This document shows, piece by piece, positions 1 through 9,110 of a DNA stretch of 64,000 nucleotides. The notes beneath the pieces are model-generated. The model had not been told where the DNA came from. It searched no databases and saw only the letters and a program-made list of their open reading frames with translations. The position numbers were made by a program, and so were the translations under genes. Origin of the DNA: Anaerolineaceae bacterium (GTDB taxonomy: Bacteria > Chloroflexota > Anaerolineae > Anaerolineales > Anaerolineaceae); the NCBI GenBank assembly GCA_016841365.1, contig JAENZI010000007.1, forward strand, positions 93,575-157,574, given 5' to 3'. How positions within the stretch are numbered: position 1 is the first letter of the stretch; each line of letters begins with the position of its first letter.

Positions 1-2
1 TG

Positions 3-203
3 GCATTACACCCCGAAGACCGTCCTAAAGATATTGAAGCTTTTCGTAAGGCGCTGTTCTTGGAAGACGCACCCAACACAAAACCCTTCCGCGCCAACCG
101 GCAGCCCTCAGGGTTTATTCAGAAAACCGAAAAAGCCATGCTTTATTTGGCTGGGTCGCTGATGGTGATCAGCTTTTTACTCACAATCTTGCACAATTTC
201 TAA
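3..203 (+). CDS. C-terminal fragment of a serine/threonine protein kinase (partial)
   Basis: An open frame runs in from the left edge and ends at TAA 201-203, giving 67 residues. It begins ALHPEDRPKDIEAFRKAL, the usual end of subdomain XI in bacterial Hanks-type kinases, where the Arg of HPEDRP closes the fold. A short polar linker and one hydrophobic segment (about residues 46-62, LYLAGSLMVISFLLTIL) follow, so this kinase would end in a C-terminal membrane anchor with almost nothing outside. The catalytic part lies outside the window; the kinase call rests only on this tail motif. Confidence 0.6.
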   Translation, partial: ALHPEDRPKDIEAFRKALFLEDAPNTKPFRANRQPSGFIQKTEKAMLYLAGSLMVISFLLTILHNF

Positions 204-242
204 AACCTGCTTTCAAACCCCCAGACAATTAAACCATCCTGA

Positions 243-3065
243 TCAGCGGCTGTTCTTTGCCGGATATCGCCCGGCGGTTCGCATCCACCATACCAGGCTC
301 ACAATCCATCCAAACAGCAGCCCAGCAATGATCACTTCGACAACAAACCCGGCGCCCGATTCTGCTATCCAGTATTTTGTACTTTCAGTCCCTAAGTTGA
401 GATAAGAATAAGCCAACAAACCACCAATCAATGCCGAGAGTCCAGAACGAAGTCCCCAACGCGGGGTCCCCCACCAGTAATAGCCAATCATGAATGCCAG
501 CCCTGCGCCAACAATCGTTACAATCATGCCCATCGCCCAATTGCCAAGCGTTGGATAGTGGTTTACCACCGGTGCGACCGTCGGGGTAGGCTCAGGAGTT
601 TCTGTGATGGTCGGCGAAGGCGTGGGTGTGGGCGTAAGGGTCTCCATGGGTGTGGGCGTAAAAGCCTGAATCGAGGTACTTCCGTCAGGGGCGATATTAA
701 TCTTAATGATTTCGGATTGGTTGGCTGGTTCACTGGTCGCGCTGACTTCCAAGCCCCCGGCGGCTTCAACACGATAAGTGAAGTAAGCAACGCCGGCTGT
801 GGTCGTGGTCTCAAATTGCTGCAAAATCCCCGGCTCACCCGAAATATTGAAGTTAAAGCGCACAATCGTGCCATCCGGCACAATGTTGCGGTTATGATCA
901 TAAATTTGGCCGGTCTGAATGGTGATCACATCACCGATATTAAACCTCGGCATGGCAGTAGGCTCAGGTGTTTGGGTTATCTCGGGTGTGGACTCGATTT
1001 CTTCAGTCAACTCTGCTTCCGGGAGCACCAAGTCAAGACTGATCACCTGGTCTGGATCAGGAGAGGTGACCGTGATCAGGTCATAGCCAACCGCATTCAA
1101 AGATACAGGCAGTGCGCCGGTAGGATCAAGCTCTTTCATTAACACCCGGGCTGCAACATCTAAAAATGCAGGAGTCTTGCTGTAGAGCGCAAAATAAGCG
1201 GTCACTTTAGAGATGTTGGTCGCGTCCAGATAGGTTGGTGAGCCTAACGCAAAAACGATCACATTTTTGTCTTTAAGCAGGTCGGGACGTTCTGCCAAAA
1301 CGCACTGGAGTGCATTGGATTCAGGGTTAGCGGGATCGATATTGAGGGTATTAAAGATCACCCAATCAGCAAAGGCTAAGTTTTCCTCAAGGGTTTCATT
1401 CCCCCCATTTTCCAGGTTATCCAATTCTGCAACAAGCTGCGAGAAGGTATATGAGGATAATTTGTGCTCTTGAATTTGCCCGCCGACATCAGGCCCGTAT
1501 AACTTAACCAAGGATGTAGCCAGGGCATTGGTTTTGATGTTGCTGGTCAGCGGACAACCGCTGCATTGATAAGCCTGCCTCACATCTGAAAAAATGATGA
1601 TATCTTCATACCACAACGGGGGCGAGGGCAGAACTGTATCCAGCTCTTGCGGGTCAGGGCTGATCAGTGTCACCGCGTTTTGGGCAACGTTGAAGGTTAC
1701 TTGCTGTGACTGTCCTAATGTTTCAATCCCATTCTCGGATTTGAGCACATTTTGAAGGGTCAGGGTTTCATACATCCCTATTTTTGCATTGAGAATACGC
1801 TCCACAGATGCATCCACCCGGCTGGCAAAGGCTGCATCCTCGCGATACTTCTGAACAAAAAAATCATGGATCGAGATAAACGTGGTGTAGGAGTCCGGAT
1901 CACCCGTTGTTTTAAGTCCGTCCACATACAAAATATCGTTCCCCGCCAAAAACGCGTTGCGCGCAACCTGCCGTGCATCGAAATTCGTCTCATTTGGGTC
2001 AAAGAAGCGGCGGATGGAAGCACTGCCTAAATTATCACTGATGATCAATCCACCGTTTTGGCGCCAATTGGCGAATGCGGGCAAATCCATAATTTGCTGC
2101 AAAGCATTCGAGTCAAAGCTGATCGGCCGGGTTGTCTCACGAATATTCCCCTGAAAACCCTGATAGCGAATGTGTGAGACCATCACAGCCTCTACCTGCG
2201 CTGCAATATTCCCATTTGGCTCTGTGACACTCATGTAGGGTGCTAATTCGATTTGTTTGAGCTGCTCTAAAGATTTTCGAACTGTGGCGACCTCTGACTC
2301 AGGAGAACGGTCTGAATTGCCAGTACCGGGGAAGTTTTGAGCAACCACCAAAATTCGGTTGTTGCTGGCGTTATGCAACCCGGTCACAAAGGATTTGCCC
2401 ATCTCGCCCACCCAAAAAGGATCACCGCCATAGGTGTTCACACCCAATGAATTGGCGGCTTCACTATTTGCCGTTTCAAGCACATCCAAATTTGGCCCCA
2501 GATACAGGTTAATCCCCAGGGTATTCAACTCCGCACCCAAAACTTCACCTACTCGTTCTGCCAAAGAGGTGTCCCACGTGGCACCGACAGCCATTTGGGA
2601 GGGCATTTGTGTCAGACCAGTATATAATTGATCGCTTGGTATCCCGTCACCAAGTTGCTTCAAACCAATGAAAAGCGGCACATAGGCTGCATTTTCATCA
2701 CCCAAACCGCTTTCAACATCCATATCCCCTGAAGAGGTATCCCATTCAATTTGCTGGAGACCGCTGATCAATTGATGGGTCTGTGCAATTGTATCTTCAG
2801 CAGGGAAGTTATTATTTTCAGCCAGTAGGACAACACCCCCAATGTGATATCGGCTGATCAGGTCGAAGATTTCACTTTCTTCATCGATATCTGTGCCATC
2901 AAAGGTCACCAAGAAAAGCTGTCCAATTTTTTCTTCTGCCGTCATCGACTGAAGAATGGCGGATGCATTGACCTGGCTGGCAGCGCCAACTGGCCTTACA
3001 CCCAAGCTGGTGTAAAGCAAGCCAAAGATCAACAAAAGCCGCCACAGGGTTGTTCTCAATTTCAC
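243..3065 (-). CDS. Glycoside hydrolase family 3-like membrane-anchored protein
   Basis: 940 residues with a signal peptide (1-29), then a GH3 N-terminal barrel related to NagZ-type beta-N-acetylhexosaminidases: MTAEEKIGQLFLV at 41-53, GGVVLL at 76-81, a GINLYLGPNLDV strand at 184-195 and the nucleophile motif ISDNLG with Asp344. The family's KHFPGHG...DxH loop, which carries the acid/base residues, is replaced by AQNFPGTGNSD at 242-252, so the usual Lys-His and His-Asp residues are missing. A Thr/Pro-rich region with an immunoglobulin-like stretch (about 700-840) leads to three C-terminal membrane helices. Translation starts at GTG 3065, overlapping the TGA of the upstream phosphodiesterase by 4 bases, so the two are coupled. 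It may bind or turn over cell-wall sugars, or be a catalytically dead relative. Confidence 0.75.
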   Translation of the reverse strand: MKLRTTLWRLLLIFGLLYTSLGVRPVGAASQVNASAILQSMTAEEKIGQLFLVTFDGTDIDEESEIFDLISRYHIGGVVLLAENNNFPAEDTIAQTHQLISGLQQIEWDTSSGDMDVESGLGDENAAYVPLFIGLKQLGDGIPSDQLYTGLTQMPSQMAVGATWDTSLAERVGEVLGAELNTLGINLYLGPNLDVLETANSEAANSLGVNTYGGDPFWVGEMGKSFVTGLHNASNNRILVVAQNFPGTGNSDRSPESEVATVRKSLEQLKQIELAPYMSVTEPNGNIAAQVEAVMVSHIRYQGFQGNIRETTRPISFDSNALQQIMDLPAFANWRQNGGLIISDNLGSASIRRFFDPNETNFDARQVARNAFLAGNDILYVDGLKTTGDPDSYTTFISIHDFFVQKYREDAAFASRVDASVERILNAKIGMYETLTLQNVLKSENGIETLGQSQQVTFNVAQNAVTLISPDPQELDTVLPSPPLWYEDIIIFSDVRQAYQCSGCPLTSNIKTNALATSLVKLYGPDVGGQIQEHKLSSYTFSQLVAELDNLENGGNETLEENLAFADWVIFNTLNIDPANPESNALQCVLAERPDLLKDKNVIVFALGSPTYLDATNISKVTAYFALYSKTPAFLDVAARVLMKELDPTGALPVSLNAVGYDLITVTSPDPDQVISLDLVLPEAELTEEIESTPEITQTPEPTAMPRFNIGDVITIQTGQIYDHNRNIVPDGTIVRFNFNISGEPGILQQFETTTTAGVAYFTYRVEAAGGLEVSATSEPANQSEIIKINIAPDGSTSIQAFTPTPMETLTPTPTPSPTITETPEPTPTVAPVVNHYPTLGNWAMGMIVTIVGAGLAFMIGYYWWGTPRWGLRSGLSALIGGLLAYSYLNLGTESTKYWIAESGAGFVVEVIIAGLLFGWIVSLVWWMRTAGRYPAKNSR

Positions 3066-3769
3066 AATGCCGACTCCAAAATTTCGCGTGTCTGCTGCGG
3101 ACGGTTGGTGATAATGGCATCAACATTCAATGCCGCCAATCGGCGGATCTCTGCCGGTGCATCCACCGTCCATACATTGACCTGGCGGTTTCGGGCGTGC
3201 ACAGCCGCCACCAGAACTTGATCAACATCACTGTAATAGGGATGCAGTGCATCAAATTTGAAGAGACGCCAGAGCCAATGCCTGGCTTTGTTTTTATCCG
3301 TTAATAACCCAAGTTTTACCTCGGGCAATCTGCGTTTAATTCTTGGGAGGTTGAAGGGATTAAAAGATGAAACGATCACAGAATCAACGGCATTGTAGTG
3401 TTCAAGTAAATCGGCGACCTTAAGCGGAAGCGAATCAAAGATCGTGGCATAGTTCTTCAACTCAATGTTGATCAATAATTTTCCCCCAAAACGTTCCAAT
3501 ACCTCTGCCAGTGTTGGGATTGTTTGCCCTTCACCCGCATCAAGCGACCGTAACTGCTCAAGCGTCATCTGCCGAACACTGCCGGTGCCATTCGTCGTCC
3601 GGTCAACCGCATCATCATGGATCACGACCAGTTCCTGATCCTTCGTAAGCATCACGTCCAGTTCGATGCCGTCCGCGTTTTGATCCATTGCAAGCTGAAA
3701 TGCCGCCATTGTATTTTCGGGTGCATCCGCGCTGGCACCACGGTGGGCGATTATCTTTGGGATCGTCAT
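3062..3769 (-). CDS. Glycerophosphodiester phosphodiesterase
   Basis: 235 residues, the size of cytoplasmic GDPD/UgpQ enzymes, which split glycerophosphodiesters into glycerol-3-phosphate and an alcohol. The active-site set is complete: HRGAS at 9-13, Glu18 in PENT, the metal ligands GIELDV (Glu36, Asp38), and HDD at 51-53. There is no signal peptide. It is the first gene of a two-gene unit with the GH3-like protein, sharing a GTGA overlap. A promoter candidate lies about 25-50 bases upstream. Confidence 0.9.
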   Translation of the reverse strand: MTIPKIIAHRGASADAPENTMAAFQLAMDQNADGIELDVMLTKDQELVVIHDDAVDRTTNGTGSVRQMTLEQLRSLDAGEGQTIPTLAEVLERFGGKLLINIELKNYATIFDSLPLKVADLLEHYNAVDSVIVSSFNPFNLPRIKRRLPEVKLGLLTDKNKARHWLWRLFKFDALHPYYSDVDQVLVAAVHARNRQVNVWTVDAPAEIRRLAALNVDAIITNRPQQTREILESAL

Positions 3770-3792
3770 CTTCTTCTCCTGTCCTCCCTGTA

Positions 3793-3820
3793 ATTATAGC
3801 ACGCAGGTTTAATCATGTAA
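3793..3820 (-). promoter_or_regulatory. Promoter candidate for the GDPD-GH3 unit
   Basis: On the minus strand TTACAT (3815-3820) and a perfect TATAAT (3793-3798) are separated by 16 bases, placing a start near 3786, about 17 bases before the ATG at 3769. The -35 is two mismatches from TTGACA, so this is a moderate call. Confidence 0.4.
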
Positions 3821-3901
3821 CCCCTGCGCTCGATATCGCTTCCCAAGGGTGTGCTTGGATTATAATAAACCTGTTCAACCCATCATTCTGGAGGTCGTGC
3901 T

Positions 3902-4984
3902 ATGCTGAACACCCTATCTTATCGTGTCGATGAATTGAAGGCGTATGTTACCCGCTTTTTCACCACACTCAACGTCCCTGAAATTGATGCCCAAATTGCA
4001 GCCGATGTGCTGGTATCGGCGGATTTGCGCGGGGTCAATTCGCACGGGGTGATCCGCCTCCATACCTACTACGGCAGCCGGCTGCGGAAAAAATTGATTG
4101 ATCCCCTCTCGCCGATCAAAACGCTTAACGAAACCGCAGCCACACTGGCACTGGACGGCGCCAACGGGCTTGGACAGGTGGTGGCTTACCGCGCAATGTC
4201 TCGCTGCATCGAAATGGCTGACACCGCCGGTTTGGCTGTGGCGACCGTGCGCAACAGCAATCACTTTGGCATCGCCGGCTACTATGCGATGATGGCGCTC
4301 CCGGAAGATATGATCGGGATCAGCCTGACCAATTCACAGCCCCTGGTCGCGGCGACCTATGGGCTGAAACCGGTATTGGGCACCAACCCCATCGCCGTTG
4401 CCATCCCGGCAGGGGAAGAACAGCCCTATGTGCTGGATATGGCGACCAGTATCGTCCCCATCGGGCGGGTGGCTGTTTACCAGAAAGCGGGGCAGTCGAT
4501 CCCCGAAGGGTGGGGGATGGACGCGGCAGGTGCCTTAACCGACGACCCGAACAAAGTCATCGGCGGCGGCGCACTGCTGCCCCTTGGCGGACCAGCCGAA
4601 TTACGCGGTTATAAAGGCTATGGACTTTCCTTGCTGGTGGATTTGCTGTCTGGCGTGTTGGCTGGCGCCGCCTTCGGTAAGGAAGTAGGAAATCCTGCAA
4701 ATCAGGGACGGGCAAATGTCGGACATTTCTTCGCCGCGATCAAGATCGAAAACTTCCGACCTGTAATGGAATTCAAACAGGATATGGACCAATACCTGCG
4801 CACCTTAAAACAATCGCCCAAACTGCCGGGGCATGACAGAATATATATTCACGGGGAAAAAGAATTTGAACTTGCCAATCAGTATCTGCGCGAAGGTGTG
4901 CCGCTGATGCAGGAAGTGGTCGATTCATTGAAACAAGCCGGTGATGAGATTGGCGTGCCATTCGACCTTAAGCCAATCAAATAA
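3902..4984 (+). CDS. Malate/L-lactate dehydrogenase family oxidoreductase (Ldh_2)
   Basis: 360 residues, typical for the Ldh_2/YbiC family of NAD(P)-dependent 2-hydroxyacid dehydrogenases (malate, ureidoglycolate, sulfolactate and similar substrates). Family marks are the RGVNSHGVIRL segment with the conserved His48, the NSNHFGIAGYY segment near 119-129, the NPIAVAIP strand, and the Lys/Gly-rich ELRGYKGYGLSLLVDLLSGVLAG segment. There is a good ribosome site (GGAGG) before ATG 3902. The exact substrate cannot be read from sequence. It is a single gene divergent from the GDPD gene. Confidence 0.85.
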   Translation: MLNTLSYRVDELKAYVTRFFTTLNVPEIDAQIAADVLVSADLRGVNSHGVIRLHTYYGSRLRKKLIDPLSPIKTLNETAATLALDGANGLGQVVAYRAMSRCIEMADTAGLAVATVRNSNHFGIAGYYAMMALPEDMIGISLTNSQPLVAATYGLKPVLGTNPIAVAIPAGEEQPYVLDMATSIVPIGRVAVYQKAGQSIPEGWGMDAAGALTDDPNKVIGGGALLPLGGPAELRGYKGYGLSLLVDLLSGVLAGAAFGKEVGNPANQGRANVGHFFAAIKIENFRPVMEFKQDMDQYLRTLKQSPKLPGHDRIYIHGEKEFELANQYLREGVPLMQEVVDSLKQAGDEIGVPFDLKPIK

Positions 4985-5208
4985 AACCAGATTGGCAAAT
5001 TCTAATTCCGACCCTTGCTTCTTTCATAAAGCAGTTCCAATTAACTTTTAAGCACCATCTATCACAGGTTATGTAATCATGTGGGAATTGCCATCCTTAT
5101 CCTGCGGCGTTCTGTACAGGCGACTATTCGTTTTCCACCTTTCGTACAAGGTCATTCTCTTATGAGCCACTCATAACCTTAAAAATTCTTATGCATTCGC
5201 TCAACCAC

Positions 5209-5236
5209 TTGTAAATTAGAACGATTGTGCTATACT
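5209..5236 (+). promoter_or_regulatory. Promoter candidate for the lytic transglycosylase gene
   Basis: TTGTAA (5209-5214) and TATACT (5231-5236) are 16 bases apart, about 50 bases before the start codon. The rest of the 4985-5286 gap shows no gene and no clear terminator. A loose dyad AGAA-N6-TTCT lies just downstream of the -10. Confidence 0.4.
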
Positions 5237-5286
5237 GGGAGTCTAAACACTAGAACACATATTCTATTACAGAGAAGTGGTTGGCT

Positions 5287-5892
5287 ATGAGAAGAATTGT
5301 TGTCCTCCCGGCGATATTAATCGGCTGCTTGATCGTGATCTGGGTAGGGACAGTGGCTGCGGCGAAAATGCCGGACCAAGACACGCTCGCTCCAACACTC
5401 ACCGCCAGCGCCCAGACGGGTTTCAACGCTAAGACGGCTCAACAAGACGCAGCCAATCAACCTTTTGAAAGCGCTTCTTGCTCGCTCTCTGAACAGTATC
5501 CAAATGAAATCCTGCAGTGGTGCGGGTTGATCGAAGAGGCTGCACATGAGACAAATTTACCCGCAGCATTAATCGCCTCTGTCATGCTACAAGAAAGCGG
5601 CGGCGACCCAAGCGCCTATTCCAGCAGCGGCGCAGTCGGACTGATGCAGGTCATGCCTAAAGACGGCCTGGCAGCAGATTTTATGTGCATTAACGGTCCC
5701 TGCTTTGCAGACCGCCCCACCATCGAAGAACTGCAAAACCCTCAGTTTAATATTGCTTATGGCAGCCGCCTGCTAGCTGATCTATTTGCGACGCACGGCT
5801 CTTACCGTGAAGCGCTTTTTAGATACGGCCCGAGTAATATGGGGTATCGTTACGCGGATTTGGTGCTATCGATTTGGGAAAATTATCAATAG
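5287..5892 (+). CDS. Lytic transglycosylase-like protein (SLT domain)
   Basis: 201 residues from ATG 5287; a TTG at 5281 in frame is less likely. An N-terminal signal/anchor segment (about 4-24) is followed by a Cys-containing linker and a soluble lytic transglycosylase fold. The catalytic Glu is in the MLQESGGDPSAYSSSGAVGL stretch, with the GLMQVMP motif next and the FNIAYGSRLLADLF helix after it. Such enzymes cleave the MurNAc-GlcNAc bond of peptidoglycan to make 1,6-anhydro ends; this one would act outside the membrane. It is a single gene, convergent with the aldolase gene. Confidence 0.85.
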   Translation: MRRIVVLPAILIGCLIVIWVGTVAAAKMPDQDTLAPTLTASAQTGFNAKTAQQDAANQPFESASCSLSEQYPNEILQWCGLIEEAAHETNLPAALIASVMLQESGGDPSAYSSSGAVGLMQVMPKDGLAADFMCINGPCFADRPTIEELQNPQFNIAYGSRLLADLFATHGSYREALFRYGPSNMGYRYADLVLSIWENYQ

Positions 5893-5897
5893 TCTGG

Positions 5898-6551
5898 CTA
5901 TTCGGTTCTTGATTCTGGCTGTCCGTAATGCTTGAATTTTTCAGCTATAATATTCATCTCTTCAGTGGATAATATCTCCGGCTCCCCCATGCATTTGCAC
6001 TGATAATAAATCTGCGATACCAGCTCAAGCTGTTCTGCCGTCTCAAACGCAGTTTGCAGTGTTGACCCGACGGTCACAATACCGTGATTGGCCATCAAAC
6101 AAGCCTGATAATTACCAATTGCTTCAATAATATTATCCGACAGATCCAGGGTGCCATAAGTGGCGTATTTTGCTATGGGGACTTTATCACCGGAATAACC
6201 CACCAGGTAGTGCACAGCGGGTAATTCCCATTTCATACAGGCAATCGTGGTGGCATACACCTGGTGCGTATGCACGATGGCGTTGATGTCCGCCCGATGG
6301 CGATAGAGTTCTAAATGGAAACGCAGCTCGCTTGACGGTTTGAGATCACCCTCCACAACCTCACCCTGCGGGTTGAGAATGACAATATCCTCCGGCTGCA
6401 TCTTTAAGTAATCCACACCACTGGGTTTGATTGCTATCAGACCTTGTGCACGGTTGTAGATGCTGAGGTTCCCGCCAGACCCGGTGGTCAGACGCGAGGT
6501 GACCAATTTTTTACCAAACTCAACAATTGTTTGTCTTTCATCCAACAACAT
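5898..6551 (-). CDS. fucA: Class II aldolase, L-fuculose-1-phosphate aldolase type
   Basis: 217 residues from ATG 6551, which has GGGAG six bases upstream; a longer in-frame start at 6596 has no ribosome site. All zinc-site residues of FucA are present: Glu75, His94 and His96 (HTH) and His156 (NHG), with TGSGGN for phosphate binding. The length and the C-terminal EKFKHYG match E. coli FucA closely. The family cleaves L-fuculose-1-phosphate to dihydroxyacetone phosphate and lactaldehyde. No other fucose gene is adjacent, so related aldoses or methylthioribulose-type substrates remain possible. Confidence 0.8.
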   Translation of the reverse strand: MLLDERQTIVEFGKKLVTSRLTTGSGGNLSIYNRAQGLIAIKPSGVDYLKMQPEDIVILNPQGEVVEGDLKPSSELRFHLELYRHRADINAIVHTHQVYATTIACMKWELPAVHYLVGYSGDKVPIAKYATYGTLDLSDNIIEAIGNYQACLMANHGIVTVGSTLQTAFETAEQLELVSQIYYQCKCMGEPEILSTEEMNIIAEKFKHYGQPESRTE

Positions 6552-6659
6552 AGGCTCTCCCTGACTGGTAACAAAATAGGTCAACGAGCACTTCAATTAT
6601 AAAACGTTTGGTTGTTGTGGTTTAGGATTTATAAATGACTTTGGGGGAAATGGTACAAT

Positions 6660-6675
6660 GTGACCGGGTGGTCAC
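6660..6675. promoter_or_regulatory. Dyad GTGACC-N4-GGTCAC upstream of the aldolase gene
   Basis: A perfect 6-base inverted repeat with 4-base spacer lies about 110 bases upstream of the aldolase start. On the minus strand TTGTAC-N18-TTATAA just downstream could be its promoter, with the dyad abutting the -35. It looks like a TetR- or GntR-type operator; the regulator is unknown. Confidence 0.3.
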
Positions 6676-6750
6676 GCGTAATTAAACACACAAAGGTTGA
6701 AATAAATGAGAAATTGAAGCAAACGAGATCAGTTAACTGAAGAAGTTTTC

Positions 6751-7647
6751 CTAATTGCCTGAATCTACACGAAAATCGTAGATTCCATCCCGATATTCCC
6801 ACTTTTTACCGCAGCTTTCACACACCAGATCCTGTTGACTCCCCTTCAAAGGTGTATTGCAGACAGGGCATTTGAACAATAAATCTTCAGCAAGTGGGCT
6901 TTCCTTGCCCGTCACGCGGCAGCGTGAAAACACACTGGGGCTGACCTGGATCCATCGCCCCGTCCACTGCAGGGCGGAATCTAACGCCGTCAGCACATTG
7001 TGGGGAATGTTGCGCTTGAGCCATCCAACACGAAAATGAGAGACAGTCAACTGCCGCTCAATCGTAAACCCGGCTTGGCGTAAATAACGCCTGACAGATT
7101 TCGGATGAAAATCGAAGTTTAATTCCGCGAACTCCACTGGTTCAGGCGTATATGGGCTCCAGTCCTGTTTACCGACTAAATAACGGAACATCGCCTTCAG
7201 GTTGCGCTTGTTTGCCGCTTCAAGGATAAAGACCCCGTCAGTCTTCATTACATCCCACACTTGGGATAACGCCAGTTGCGGTTCGGTCATATGGTGCAGG
7301 GTCCGGATCATTGTGGCGGCATCAAACACGCCCTGCACAAACGGCAAGCGATACACGTCCGCAGCTACATAGACATAACGATCAGAGTCGCCCAAACGGT
7401 CACGTGCCTGCTCTAATTGGGTGCGTGAATAATCCAACAAAGCGATGCGCCTGAAATTCGCATATCGCGGGGTGTTCCGCCCAGCACCGGCACCAAGCTC
7501 TAACATAAACTCTCCCCGGTCAGGCAGCAACCGCTTTAATGCAATTGATTCAACAGCATCCTCATAGGCTCGCGCACCTTGATCCCAAAAACGATCCTGG
7601 TAATCTGAACCTTCATAACTGCAAACAGGGGGGGTCTTTTCACTCAT
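6751..7647 (-). CDS. SAM-dependent methyltransferase with C-terminal zinc ribbon
   Basis: 298 residues. A class I methyltransferase domain carries the SAM-binding MLELGAGAGRN (48-58), the acidic LLDYS strand end (70-74), AADVYRLPF (95-103) and a post-motif FDAATMIRTLHHM. The C-terminal 45 residues form a Trm112-like zinc ribbon with Cys260, Cys263, Cys276 and Cys279, a piece more often found as a separate Trm112-type partner. The substrate is not evident; the MT11 type acts on small molecules, quinones or lipids. Convergence with nothing and no clear promoter mark it as a single gene. Confidence 0.75.
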   Translation of the reverse strand: MSEKTPPVCSYEGSDYQDRFWDQGARAYEDAVESIALKRLLPDRGEFMLELGAGAGRNTPRYANFRRIALLDYSRTQLEQARDRLGDSDRYVYVAADVYRLPFVQGVFDAATMIRTLHHMTEPQLALSQVWDVMKTDGVFILEAANKRNLKAMFRYLVGKQDWSPYTPEPVEFAELNFDFHPKSVRRYLRQAGFTIERQLTVSHFRVGWLKRNIPHNVLTALDSALQWTGRWIQVSPSVFSRCRVTGKESPLAEDLLFKCPVCNTPLKGSQQDLVCESCGKKWEYRDGIYDFRVDSGN

Positions 7648-7712
7648 AAGCGTGGTTTCTCAATAATTTATTAGGGCTGCAATCCAACATCAGGATTATC
7701 TGACAATCAAAA

Positions 7713-7820
7713 TGCCCGGGCAGGATTCCCGGCGGCACCCGGAGATACCTCCTTACCGCTGCTTCCTCTCGGACCTGACGGGGTTCGCAGGGCTCCGCCG
7801 CGCCGGTCCCACCCGGACGC
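7713..7820 (-). ncRNA. ffs: Signal recognition particle RNA, small bacterial type
   Basis: The minus strand reads GTCAGGTCC-GAGA-GGAAGCAGC at its apex, the conserved domain IV hairpin with a GNRA tetraloop that binds Ffh. The ends pair over a long helix (GTCCGGGT near 7819 with GCCCGGGC near 7714), giving about 108 nt, the 4.5S class without an Alu domain. A promoter sits exactly upstream: TTGACA (7849-7854), 17 bases, TATGCT (7826-7831), putting the RNA start at 7819-7820. It lies divergent from dnaN. Confidence 0.92.
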
Positions 7821-7825
7821 GATTA

Positions 7826-7854
7826 AGCATACTTCACCCATGTAGGGCTGTCAA
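7826..7854 (-). promoter_or_regulatory. Promoter of the SRP RNA gene
   Basis: Perfect -35 TTGACA (7849-7854), 17-base spacer and TATGCT -10 (7826-7831), reading on the minus strand. The predicted start coincides with the first base-paired nucleotides of the SRP RNA. Confidence 0.75.
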
Positions 7855-7976
7855 TAAATTATCTTCCGCTTGGGTTGAGGAGCTTTGTGCGGCAACTGGA
7901 AAAATTTTAACCTTCGATGTATACTTTTAACCAATTCAGACGATATTTATAAGATATTAGGAGAGGAACACACCCA

Positions 7977-9110
7977 ATGAAAGTAAATGTCAAACAACAA
8001 CAACTCTCGCATTGCGTCAGCATGGTTTCGAGGGCTGTATCCCCCCGCAGCACCCTGCCAGTCCTCTCGAATATCCTGGTCAAGACCGACAATGGGCGTC
8101 TGCGGCTCTCGGCAACAAACCTTGAACTCGGGATCACCTGCTGGATCGGCGCCCGGGTAGAGGGTGAAGGTGCAATCACGGTCCCAGCACGATTATTTAC
8201 AGACCTGATCAGTAATTTGCCCACTGAAAACGTGCTCTTATCCCTCGATCACAGCACACAAACGCTGAACGTGCGCTGCGGCACTTCCGAAACTACCATC
8301 AAAGGCATTGATGCAGAAGAATTTCCCCCCATCCCGGAACCGAACCTTGAAGATGGCGTGCCGCTGAATGTCGCCAACTTCAAAGAGATGGTCCAGCAAG
8401 TCGCGTTTGCTGCATCGACGGACGAAGCCCGACCGGTATTGACCGGCGTGCTCCTCAAATTGGATGGCGATCATATCTCCATGGCTGCCACAGACGGCTT
8501 CAGAATTTCAATCCGCGAAGATACGATCACGAACCCCGTCAAACATCCCATCGAAGCCATCATCCCTGCCCGCGCCCTCAACGAATTAGCCCGCATCATC
8601 GGCAGCAACGAAGAATCGCTGATTATGACTTTTCCACCTGACCGCGGCCAGGTCATCTTCCACATGGACAACCTCGAACTTGCCTCGCAACTGATCGACG
8701 GCAGTTTCCCGGATTACCGTGCCATCATCCCGCAAAGCTTCAAGACCCACACATTGCTTTCTACAGCAGGGCTGTTGAAAGCCTGTAAACAATCCGAAAT
8801 CATCGCCAGAGAGGGCACCAACGTCGCCCGTCTGAACATTATCCCCGATTCGGAAGAAGCCAAACCGGGTTCACTCGAGATTTCAGCGCACTCAGAGCAA
8901 ACAGGGTCATCCGAGGTGCTGGTCGATGCCGCTGTAGACGGCGTTCCTCTGTTGGTCGCCTTCAATGTCCGTTTCCTGCGGGAAGTGCTGGAGGTCATCA
9001 GGGCGGATAATGTCTGGCTGGAAACCAACGCCGCAAATACGCCTGGTCTGATCCACCCCCAGGGCGATGAACATTTCAAGCATATCATCATGCCCATGCA
9101 TATTGGATAA
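7977..9110 (+). CDS. dnaN: DNA polymerase III sliding clamp (beta subunit)
   Basis: 377 residues, full length for the clamp that tethers Pol III to DNA. The N-terminal MKVNVKQQQLSHCVSMVSRAVSPRSTLPVL stretch (shown here in part) is the family start, with the middle-domain DEARPVLTGVLL and the C-terminal HIIMPMHIG. The three-domain layout is intact. AGGAG precedes the ATG by ten bases. Unusually it is not beside dnaA or recF: ffs is upstream and an ATP-grasp protein downstream, and the predicted oriC is about 9.5 kb away. Confidence 0.97.
   Translation: MKVNVKQQQLSHCVSMVSRAVSPRSTLPVLSNILVKTDNGRLRLSATNLELGITCWIGARVEGEGAITVPARLFTDLISNLPTENVLLSLDHSTQTLNVRCGTSETTIKGIDAEEFPPIPEPNLEDGVPLNVANFKEMVQQVAFAASTDEARPVLTGVLLKLDGDHISMAATDGFRISIREDTITNPVKHPIEAIIPARALNELARIIGSNEESLIMTFPPDRGQVIFHMDNLELASQLIDGSFPDYRAIIPQSFKTHTLLSTAGLLKACKQSEIIAREGTNVARLNIIPDSEEAKPGSLEISAHSEQTGSSEVLVDAAVDGVPLLVAFNVRFLREVLEVIRADNVWLETNAANTPGLIHPQGDEHFKHIIMPMHIG

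Noticed and set aside
558..1142. Long open frame on the + strand opposite the GH3-like gene
   Set aside because: Low-complexity, Arg/Gly-rich composition from the Thr/Pro-rich repeat of the real gene; no ribosome site.
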